Of a stretch of 28,821 bases of DNA, positions 11,671 to 18,653 are shown piece after piece. The position numbers and the translations under genes are program-made. The DNA is from a virus. Location of the stretch: IMG/VR virus record IMGVR_UViG_3300042868_002495, positions 1 to 28,821 of that record. One strand, given 5' to 3'. The notes below the pieces were generated by a model, which made no database searches, had not been told where the DNA came from, and saw only the letters and a list, made by a program, of their open reading frames with translations. Numbering within the stretch: position 1 is the first letter of the stretch; the number at the start of each line of letters is the position of its first letter.

Positions 11671-12683
11671 GAATATTAGTATTAATGGATTCAGCAAGTG
11701 GGGTGAGTTTTCACAGACTATTCACCCCATACGCTCGTATGCAACAAGACTACGACATACAAGTAGATGTAAGCCAAAAACCACCATCGTGGATTAACAT
11801 AGATTTTACGCTTTACGATGCCGTTATATTCAATAGATGGATATCGGTTGCACAATATAACATATTTGAAAAGTTAAGCGAATTAGACATACCTACTATT
11901 TGTGATGTAGACGATTATTGGGTAGTGCCTAAATCAAACCCAGCGTATAGAGTCTATAAAAAAATGATTAAGAATGCAACTAAGGATGCAATCTTAAACG
12001 CTACACACATTACATCGTCAACTACTTTACTTGCTGAGAAGATAAAAGAGATAAATACCAACATAACTATTTTACCGAATGCATTGGACTTAACCCAAAA
12101 TCAATGGACGTTTGAGAAGGCAAAGAATGAGAAGTTGACAATTGGTTGGGTAGGTGGTATCACACACCTTGAAGATTTAAAACGAGTAGGCAATAGCGTA
12201 AAGAGATTCTGTGAAGAAAACGACGCTATCTTTTATATGGCTGGTTACCACACAGAAAGTCACGAATGGCAAATGTGCGAAAAGACTATCACGGGTGAAT
12301 CAATCGAAAACCGACCTAACTGGTTTAAAACTATTCGAGGTACAACGCCTACAGATTATGGCACTTCATATTCTTTATTTGACTTTTGTATAGCCCCACT
12401 TCAAGATACTAATTTTAACCAATATAAAAGCGAATTAAAGATAGTAGAGGCAGCCGCTTATAATTTACCTATCATTGTATCAAATGTCAAACCATATACG
12501 CTACACGAGGGGAATAAAGGAGTTATTTTTGCTGAGAATAACGAGCAATCGTGGTATGATTGTATTTGCCGTATGGCTAAACTAAACATTGGTGATTTGA
12601 ACACAGAATATTGCAACCAATATCACAACCTTAAATCTATAAATCAAACACGCTACGAATTACTCAAGTCACTATGCAAATAA
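11667..12683 (+). CDS. GT4-like glycosyltransferase
   Basis: A 338-residue GT-B-fold sugar transferase. N-terminal domain M-R-I-L-V-L-M-D-S-A-S-G-V-S-F-H-R; middle I-C-D-V-D-D-Y-W; C-terminal domain L-T-I-G-W-V-G-G, then F-D-F-C-I-A-P-L and K-S-E-L-K-I-V-E-A-A-A-Y-N-L-P-I-I-V-S (nucleotide-sugar binding region). ATG 11667 is chosen because it overlaps the previous stop (ATGA); a TTG at 11637 in frame is less likely. The last 10 nt overlap the large terminase gene. It may modify phage DNA, a capsid protein or the host surface; the acceptor is unknown. Confidence 0.8.
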   Translation: MRILVLMDSASGVSFHRLFTPYARMQQDYDIQVDVSQKPPSWINIDFTLYDAVIFNRWISVAQYNIFEKLSELDIPTICDVDDYWVVPKSNPAYRVYKKMIKNATKDAILNATHITSSTTLLAEKIKEINTNITILPNALDLTQNQWTFEKAKNEKLTIGWVGGITHLEDLKRVGNSVKRFCEENDAIFYMAGYHTESHEWQMCEKTITGESIENRPNWFKTIRGTTPTDYGTSYSLFDFCIAPLQDTNFNQYKSELKIVEAAAYNLPIIVSNVKPYTLHEGNKGVIFAENNEQSWYDCICRMAKLNIGDLNTEYCNQYHNLKSINQTRYELLKSLCK

Positions 12684-13861
12684 CTTACAATCGTCCATTC
12701 GTTACGACTTACCAACAAGCCATACTTGACGCTCCAGAACGTTATACAGTAACGGCAGCAGCAACAAAGTGCGGCAAAACGGCAAGTCATATCATTTGGA
12801 TGTTTGAACAAGCATTGAAACTAAAAGAAAATCAATCGGTGTGGTGGGTAGCACCCGTGTATCAACAAGCTGAGATAGCATTTCGTAGAATGAAAACCCA
12901 AATTAATGTGAAGGACTTTTTTATTAGCAACGAAAGTAAGTTAACATTGATTTTACCCAATGGTGCAAGAATAGAATTTAAGTCAGCAGAAAAGCCCGAC
13001 AATTTATACGGTGACGATGTCTATGCAGCAGTAGTGGATGAGGCGTCGAGGATGCGTGAAGAAAGTTGGTTTGCTTTGCGTACTACATTGACGGCTACAA
13101 AAGGCAAGTGCAAATTAATTGGGAACGTCAAAGGAAAAAAGAATTGGTTTTATAAATTGGGTGAACGTGCGAGACTTGGCGAACCTGATTATAAATTTTT
13201 TAAGATAACGGCATACGATGCTGCAAAAGAAGGCATTTTAGACTTAGAAGAAATTGAACAAGCCAAACGTGATTTACCTGAGTTTGTTTTTAAAGAGTTG
13301 TATTTAGCAGAACCTGGTGACGATAAGTCAAACCCTTTTGGAATAGACAATATTCGACGATGTTACGCACCGATTAGCAATAGTACGCCTATTGCATTTG
13401 GTATTGACTTAGCAAAATACACGGACTGGACTGTGATAACGGGGTTGGATAAAGATAATAGGGTGTGTTATCTCGACAGATTTCAATCTGACTGGGAGCA
13501 AACGCAAAGAAAAATAGTAAATGTGGTTGGCAGAATACCAGCGTATGTAGATAGTACTGGTGTCGGTGACCCAATAGTTGAGAACTTACAACGCTTATTG
13601 CCTAACATAAAAGGTTTTAGATTCACAAGTCAAAGTAAACAACAAATAATTGAAGGGCTGGTAATGGAAATACAACAAAATTCTATTGCATTCCCTGAAT
13701 CCCCGATAGGGTACGAATTGGAAAACATCGAGTATGAATATACCCGAACGGGAGTAAAGTATGCTGCACCAAGTGGGCTGAATGATGACTGTGTGATGTC
13801 CTTAGCACTTGCAGTAGATTGTAAAAAACACAATAAAAAAGGTATATTTGCATTCGCATAA
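12674..13861 (+). CDS. terL: Terminase large subunit
   Basis: A 395-residue packaging motor: N-terminal ATPase with Walker A A-T-K-C-G-K-T (30-36) and Walker B V-V-D-E (120-123), and a C-terminal RNase H-like nuclease with F-G-I-D-L-A (Asp245), Y-V-D-S-T-G (Asp293) and L-N-D-D-C (Asp371/372). All active-site residues are present. It should drive DNA into the prohead via the portal (27012) and cut the concatemer. The start overlaps the glycosyltransferase end by 10 nt, and the stop overlaps the next ATG. Confidence 0.92.
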   Translation: MQITYNRPFVTTYQQAILDAPERYTVTAAATKCGKTASHIIWMFEQALKLKENQSVWWVAPVYQQAEIAFRRMKTQINVKDFFISNESKLTLILPNGARIEFKSAEKPDNLYGDDVYAAVVDEASRMREESWFALRTTLTATKGKCKLIGNVKGKKNWFYKLGERARLGEPDYKFFKITAYDAAKEGILDLEEIEQAKRDLPEFVFKELYLAEPGDDKSNPFGIDNIRRCYAPISNSTPIAFGIDLAKYTDWTVITGLDKDNRVCYLDRFQSDWEQTQRKIVNVVGRIPAYVDSTGVGDPIVENLQRLLPNIKGFRFTSQSKQQIIEGLVMEIQQNSIAFPESPIGYELENIEYEYTRTGVKYAAPSGLNDDCVMSLALAVDCKKHNKKGIFAFA

Positions 13862-14418
13862 TGATAACAATTAAACATATACAAGAATTAAAAGAAATAG
13901 ACCACTATTCACCTTTAGAAAAAGCCATTCATACTATTTGCATAGTAGATAATAGAAATATTGATGAAGTTGAAGAAATGAAAGTTTACGACTTATTCAA
14001 TCGTTTCAATGAGATAATGGACAATTTAAAGTTTGAAGATACTATTCAGCTTAGATTTAAAATAAAAGGTCGACGCTTTAGGATGATTCCTAATGCAATG
14101 GAAATGCAAGGTCAACACTTCATATCACTTCAACAATTTAATAGCGAAGATACACTTCCAAACTTGCATAGAATTATGGCAATGATGAGTGAAGAAGTCA
14201 ACATATTGGGTCGACCTAAAAAAATCAAAAACTTAGGTGTTCAATTTGAAGAAGTCAGTAACTTGTTTTTACATTTGCCGTATCAAATAGCATATGGCTA
14301 CACGCTTTTTTTTTCTCGTCTTTATCCGAAATTGTTGGACGCTACCCAAACTTATTTGAGTCAGATGGTGGAGGCTCTGAAGGCAAAAGCAATGGAATAC
14401 AAGGATGGTTTGAGTTAG
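13861..14418 (+). CDS. Probable tail-assembly chaperone, short form
   Basis: A 185-residue helical protein: R-F-K-I-K-G-R-R-F-R-M-I-P (65-77), Q-H-F-I-S-L-Q-Q-F (85-93), I-M-A-M-M-S-E-E-V-N (105-114), then L-P-Y-Q-I-A-Y-G-Y-T-L-F-F (139-151). The layout matches Bacteroidota phage tail-assembly chaperone-like proteins that guide tape-measure folding. The decisive point is the slippery run at 14307-14313 followed by a long open -1 frame, as in the G/GT pair of lambda. It lies upstream of the tail genes, but two large genes separate it from the tape measure. Confidence 0.62.
   Translation: MITIKHIQELKEIDHYSPLEKAIHTICIVDNRNIDEVEEMKVYDLFNRFNEIMDNLKFEDTIQLRFKIKGRRFRMIPNAMEMQGQHFISLQQFNSEDTLPNLHRIMAMMSEEVNILGRPKKIKNLGVQFEEVSNLFLHLPYQIAYGYTLFFSRLYPKLLDATQTYLSQMVEALKAKAMEYKDGLS
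14307..14313 (+). promoter_or_regulatory. -1 ribosomal frameshift slippery site
   Basis: Nine T at 14306-14314 provide T-TTT-TTT in the correct phase: zero-frame codons TTT 14308-14310 and TTT 14311-14313. A slip of -1 re-pairs perfectly and continues at 14313 in the frame that stays open to 14595. Confidence 0.65.
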
Positions 14419-14597
14419 TGAATGCAATTTGCAAAGGTCAACGTGACAAATGGGACTACATTTTGCAAATGCCTATTGTTGAGTTTTTAAACACCGTTGC
14501 ATTTTATGTGGGTAAGCAAAAAGAGTTTAACAAAGATTTGCAAAAATGTACTACGTTTGAATCTATGGTACTTGCATATTTAAGAAATTTAGTTTAG
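14313..14597 (+). CDS. -1 frame extension of the tail-assembly chaperone (long form)
   Basis: The -1 frame is open from 14262 to the TAG at 14595-14597 and has no plausible ATG start near its beginning, so it is best read as a frameshift extension. A slip at 14307-14313 joins residues 1-151 of the 13861 protein to 94 new residues (245 in total). The extension begins F-S-S-L-S-E-I-V, has a Gly/Ser-rich linker (G-G-G-S-E-G-K-S-N-G), then a helical domain with W-F-E-L-V-N-A-I-C-K-G-Q-R-D-K-W-D-Y and P-I-V-E-F-L-N, like the T part of chaperone GT proteins. It also explains the protein-like sequence between 14418 and 14597. A sequencing error in the T run is the alternative. Confidence 0.6.
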   Translation, partial: FSSLSEIVGRYPNLFESDGGGSEGKSNGIQGWFELVNAICKGQRDKWDYILQMPIVEFLNTVAFYVGKQKEFNKDLQKCTTFESMVLAYLRNLV

Positions 14598-14639
14598 TTT
14601 TGTTTCGTTCTTCTAAAATACAAAAGTTTTGACTTTTAG

Positions 14640-14665
14640 CCCTGCACAAGTTGTGGGGTTTTTTT
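14640..14665 (+). terminator. Terminator after the terminase-chaperone transcript
   Basis: CCC-TG-CAC (14640-14647) faces GTG-GGG (14653-14658) around a short loop, followed by T7 (14659-14665). The TG bulge makes it imperfect, but position and T run are typical. Confidence 0.66.
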
Positions 14666-14689
14666 ATGTCATAAATTAGTGTATATTTG
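14659..14689 (+). promoter_or_regulatory. Bacteroidota-type promoter inside the 14.6-14.8 kb gap
   Basis: TATATTTG at 14682-14689 (exact -7 match), with TTTT at 14659-14662 lying 19 nt upstream as a one-mismatch -33 box. A transcript from about 14696 would meet the terminator at 14717-14750 almost at once. Confidence 0.68.
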
Positions 14690-14695
14690 CGTTAG

Positions 14696-14750
14696 TTCTT
14701 TCAATCGTGCTTTTAACCCTCATACCTTAAACCAAGTATGGGGGTTTTTT
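14696..14750 (+). ncRNA. Possible short leader or small RNA between promoter and terminator
   Basis: The expected product of the 14682 promoter, about 55 nt, ends at the terminator hairpin. It contains no open frame of useful length. Either it is a small RNA or an attenuated leader ahead of the tail operon. The 5' end is only inferred from the -7 box. Confidence 0.4.
14717..14750 (+). terminator. Strong intrinsic terminator before the tail operon
   Basis: CCCTCATAC (14717-14725) pairs with GTATGGGGG (14736-14744): 9 bp with one G-U, extended by A-T pairs at the base. Loop of 10 nt, then T6 (14745-14750). It would block upstream transcription from entering the tail genes. Confidence 0.82.
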
Positions 14751-14757
14751 CATCAAA

Positions 14758-14785
14758 GCAACAAAATTCACAAAGTGCTAATATA
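14758..14785 (+). promoter_or_regulatory. Late motif copy A, before the first tail gene
   Basis: GCAACAAA (14758-14765), 12 nt, CTAATATA (14778-14785), then 5 nt to the GTG at 14791. Same two boxes and spacing as the copies at 20893, 21511 and 23613. It stands right after a terminator, so a new transcript must start about here. Confidence 0.72.
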
Positions 14786-14790
14786 TAAGT

Positions 14791-15930
14791 GTGAGTATAA
14801 CAGTCAATCAAAAACCCGACGATAACGCACCAGCTTATAATGATTTGAATTTTGTGATAAGTGAGAGTGATAGTGCTATTTACACTAAGCCAAACTTTAA
14901 ATTTATTGCCGATGTATTTGAAAATACAACACGAATTGCACGGTTAAAAGCACCTATCTATCCCAATAGCACCAACAAAAGTGTTTTTAACATTGGGCGT
15001 CTAATTGAAAACTTTGTAACTTTTGATTGGGACATTGACGATACGTCTGTGAGTGGATGCCCAAATAGTTACATTCCTTACAAGGTAAACTTTGGTTACG
15101 AGTATTCTACTGGCACTACTTCACCAATTATTGAAGTAAGTGGTGCAACCAACGTCACGGGGTTAACGGCGTACAATATGGCTTTAAATCCTATTGACTT
15201 TGTTTCCTTTGCTGAGAACGACTACAAAATTAACACGTCAACCAATGCTGAGTTTTTAACATCTTTAAGAAGTAAAACCATTTATCAAAATCAAAAAGAC
15301 TGGCTTTACTTTTGGCGTGGCAATGCTGCAAGTGTAGAAATTAAAACATACCCAGCAGCAACAACACAAATCATTTTACTAAGTGGAATAACCGATTCAG
15401 TTATACGGATTCCAATTATACCAGCAAGTGGTGCGACCTATTTAGAGGTCAAGGCAGTTGGTTCTGGCTCAACAAGTGAAACATACAGAATAGACATAAA
15501 AGATGAATGTACAAAGTACGCAAATAATGACGTTTACTTCCTCAACAGATACGGGGCTATCGAGTCATTTCGCTTTAATAGGGTCAGAAAAGATAACTTT
15601 ACTATACAAAGAAAAACCTACAAGCAAACACAATACAGTTTATCAGGTTCAAGTTATTCCTACGAGACCAGTGCAAGAAGTACAAGTAACTACAACACCG
15701 AAATAATGCAAAAAATCACACTTAATTCTAATTGGATAACAGAAGAAGAAAGTGTATGGCTCAAAGAGTTGGTAACTTCACCCTCTATATGGTTGTTAGA
15801 CGATGGTGTTTTAAAAGCAATTAACATCACGAATAGTGATTACTCGGTAAAGACATTGTTAAACGACAAAGTTTTTAATTTGACAATCGAATGCGATTTG
15901 TCATTTGTAGATAAAGTTCAACGCTTATGA
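14791..15930 (+). CDS. Tail/baseplate protein
   Basis: A 379-residue beta-rich virion protein. It starts with S-I-T-V-N-Q-K-P-D-D-N-A-P-A-Y-N, a beginning common to Bacteroidota phage tail proteins. A middle region with G-A-T-Y-L-E-V-K-A-V-G may be a small Ig-like domain. Near residues 250-275 comes V-Y-F-L-N-R-Y-G-A-I-E-S-F-R-F-N, and W-L-K-E-L-V-T-S-P follows at about 325-333. GTG is used as start because no in-frame ATG lies near and the late motif ends 5 nt upstream. The tail hub and tape measure genes follow, so it probably belongs to the tail tip or baseplate. Confidence 0.68.
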   Translation: MSITVNQKPDDNAPAYNDLNFVISESDSAIYTKPNFKFIADVFENTTRIARLKAPIYPNSTNKSVFNIGRLIENFVTFDWDIDDTSVSGCPNSYIPYKVNFGYEYSTGTTSPIIEVSGATNVTGLTAYNMALNPIDFVSFAENDYKINTSTNAEFLTSLRSKTIYQNQKDWLYFWRGNAASVEIKTYPAATTQIILLSGITDSVIRIPIIPASGATYLEVKAVGSGSTSETYRIDIKDECTKYANNDVYFLNRYGAIESFRFNRVRKDNFTIQRKTYKQTQYSLSGSSYSYETSARSTSNYNTEIMQKITLNSNWITEEESVWLKELVTSPSIWLLDDGVLKAINITNSDYSVKTLLNDKVFNLTIECDLSFVDKVQRL

Positions 15931-18644
15931 TAAACTTATTTGTAAATAATACGCTGGTCGATTTAAGCGAAGATTTCGACTTGCTTATAACTCGTTCAAT
16001 TGCTGATATTAAAAACCCTGAGCAAAGGTCAAGTGACTGGTCAAAGACTGCAAAGATACCAGGCACAAAAACAAACAACATTTTATTCGGTGGTATATTT
16101 GAAGTTGAACATACCGTCTTAGGTAGTGGGCAATTTGCACCTAACTTTAACCCAAACAAAAAAGCTGATGTCGTTGTTTTGGTCGATGGCTTTGAGCAGT
16201 TAAGGGGCTTTATTAGATTGATTCAAATAAACGTCTTAGACCACGATTTTATTGAATATGAATGTTCACTGCACGGACAGACTGCAGACTTGTTTACAAC
16301 GCTGGGAAATGCTAAATTAAGTGAGTTAAACTTTGACGAATATAACCATACGTTAACCGATACCAATGTGACTAATTCTTGGGACACGTCAATTGTAAAA
16401 AATGGAGGTTCACAAGCCTTTGCGTATGGTGAAGGTTATGTTTACGCACAAATGCTTAACAAGTATGGTTCACAAAATACAAACACAAATGAATGGCGTG
16501 TAGATGACCACGTACCTTGTTTATATGCGAAGACAATAGTCGACAAAATAATGTCAACTACTGGTTACCAATATACAAATGATTCTTTTTTTACAACTGC
16601 AAGATTTAAGCGTTTAATTATACCATATACAAATTATGGTTTTACAAGTGACGATGCAGCAGTACAACAAAGGTTATTTCAAGCTGGGTTTAATGCTGCA
16701 GTAATTGCTATAAATCCAAACGACCTTATTACATTTAACAACGATTCAACGGGTGGTAACTTTGACAATGGTGGTAATTTTAACACTACAACTTATCGTT
16801 ATGTATCACCAACGGCAGCGAATTTTGATTTCTTTTTAAAAGTAAAAGCCGTCGCATCAGTAGGTTCACCAATTCCATCAGCAGATTATGGAGTTTTAAC
16901 CTTTGGGCTTTTTAAAAATAATGTACTTGTAAAAACATTTTCAGGCGTTTCAGATAATAGTTCAGATAGTGCTTGGAATTTTGATTATACAGATGTGCAA
17001 ACCATCCAATTAATTGCGGGTGATTATGTGCAAGTAAAATATTTAAATTTTAAGTTTTTAAATATAGGTTCAGGAAATCCCTTTGTAGATTTATATAACG
17101 ATACTAAATTTTATAATCAATCGGCAGCAAATCAATTTGCATATAACAACGCAATAGATTTTGGTTTATTTTTTAGTGGTGATAATACACAAAAAGATAT
17201 TCTTTTAAACTTTGTTAAAATGTTCAATTTGTATATTGAACAAGACATGGACAATCCTAAGAAACTTAGATTTGTACCACGTGACGAATTTTATAGTGGC
17301 ACAACTCAGGACTGGACAAATTTAGTCGACTATTCACAAAATGTACAGATAGTTCCAATGGGTGACCTTGAAGCTAACCCTTACATATTTACATACAAAG
17401 AAGGTGAAGATTTCTACAATAAAGAATATAAACAAAGCACAAGCAAAATCTATGGTGACAGAATTGTTCGAGTTGACAATGATTTTGTAAAGCAAGAAAA
17501 GAAAATTGAAATCACATTTGCACCGACGATGTTATTATCTTCAGGGAATAGATACTATTCTATTATTTTAAATGGGAATAATGACAAAGGACAATTAAGG
17601 TGTTTATATTATAATGGCTTAAAAAACACAACGCCTTATGAATTATACAACACTACGTTAACTGGCACACCAAACAAAAACAAATATCCGTTAACGCTGC
17701 ACATTGACGATACCGATAATATGCAATTTGACCTTAATTTTGGTATGTCGAATTACATTTTAGCCGACAAAGGGCTTAAATTTAGCAATCAAAACTTAGT
17801 TAATGTCTATTGGTTTAAAACAATTAGGGAAATTACTGACAAAAATTCTAAGGTATTTAAAGGATATTTCCGTATCAATCCGTATCAATGGGCAAACATT
17901 CAGTTTAAAGACTTATATTTCTTTGAAGGTCAGTACTGGAGATTGAATAAAATAACCGATTACAACCCTTTACAAGAAGGGGTCTATTTATGTGAGTTTC
18001 TTTTGGTGACTTATTACGAACCATCGACTTCAAACAAAAAAAATGTAGGCGTTGGGGGTGGTGATGTATTAAACGATACATATCCATTCGGCAAACCAGT
18101 TGGATTCACCGGCGTAACTACTGGGGGCGTAAACATTGGAGACAGTGGTTTAGATTCAAAAGACAATATCACGGTAGGGAATGACCACGTTTCGCAAGGT
18201 CGATTCGCAAACACTATTTTAGGCGGTACACAAGTAGACATTCCAATTACTTTTGAAAGTGTAACGGCGATAAATTGCGATACTTATTCTATCACAGAAT
18301 CAAATAGATTTTACGTAGAAAATTTCCCACAGATGGGTGCTTATAGTTGTGGTGGTAATGTAATTGAAATTGACCACACCGATAGCCCTTACACGTCTTT
18401 ATACGATGACTATTTAATTGTATGCGATATGACTGGCAACATATCAATAGTTTTACCTAACCCGTCAACTAACAAAGGCAAAATATTTGTAGTTAAAAAA
18501 ATAGGTGGTGCGCATACAATAACTGTAACTGCTGGTGATGGTTCTATTTTAATAGACGATGCAACAACTAACACAATAACTACAGACAAAAAAACACATC
18601 AATTTATTTCAACAGGAACACAATATTACGTTATAGTACCTTAA
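15927..18644 (+). CDS. Large tail hub/tip protein with receptor-binding-like end
   Basis: A 905-residue tail protein. The N-terminus (L-F-V-N-N-T-L-V-D-L, then I-A-D-I-K-N-P-E-Q-R-S-S-D-W-S-K-T-A-K-I-P-G-T-K-T-N-N) has the I-P-G-T-x-x-N pattern of Bacteroidota phage/prophage tail proteins. A long central region follows. After a Gly-rich break at about 706-710 comes a separate module ending in D-M-T-G-N-I-S-I-V-L-P-N-P, G-K-I-F-V-V-K-K-I, and T-G-T-Q-Y-Y-V-I. That end resembles fibre-tip domains (V-x-L-P ... I-K-K ... W/Y-x-I). It overlaps the previous gene by ATGA and probably combines tip structure with a host-contacting tail. Confidence 0.72.
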   Translation: MINLFVNNTLVDLSEDFDLLITRSIADIKNPEQRSSDWSKTAKIPGTKTNNILFGGIFEVEHTVLGSGQFAPNFNPNKKADVVVLVDGFEQLRGFIRLIQINVLDHDFIEYECSLHGQTADLFTTLGNAKLSELNFDEYNHTLTDTNVTNSWDTSIVKNGGSQAFAYGEGYVYAQMLNKYGSQNTNTNEWRVDDHVPCLYAKTIVDKIMSTTGYQYTNDSFFTTARFKRLIIPYTNYGFTSDDAAVQQRLFQAGFNAAVIAINPNDLITFNNDSTGGNFDNGGNFNTTTYRYVSPTAANFDFFLKVKAVASVGSPIPSADYGVLTFGLFKNNVLVKTFSGVSDNSSDSAWNFDYTDVQTIQLIAGDYVQVKYLNFKFLNIGSGNPFVDLYNDTKFYNQSAANQFAYNNAIDFGLFFSGDNTQKDILLNFVKMFNLYIEQDMDNPKKLRFVPRDEFYSGTTQDWTNLVDYSQNVQIVPMGDLEANPYIFTYKEGEDFYNKEYKQSTSKIYGDRIVRVDNDFVKQEKKIEITFAPTMLLSSGNRYYSIILNGNNDKGQLRCLYYNGLKNTTPYELYNTTLTGTPNKNKYPLTLHIDDTDNMQFDLNFGMSNYILADKGLKFSNQNLVNVYWFKTIREITDKNSKVFKGYFRINPYQWANIQFKDLYFFEGQYWRLNKITDYNPLQEGVYLCEFLLVTYYEPSTSNKKNVGVGGGDVLNDTYPFGKPVGFTGVTTGGVNIGDSGLDSKDNITVGNDHVSQGRFANTILGGTQVDIPITFESVTAINCDTYSITESNRFYVENFPQMGAYSCGGNVIEIDHTDSPYTSLYDDYLIVCDMTGNISIVLPNPSTNKGKIFVVKKIGGAHTITVTAGDGSILIDDATTNTITTDKKTHQFISTGTQYYVIVP

Positions 18645-18653
18645 AACAAAACA

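Noticed and set aside
12211-12393. 60-residue frame inside the glycosyltransferase gene
   Set aside because: It is a shadow of the conserved GT domain in another frame with no motif of its own.
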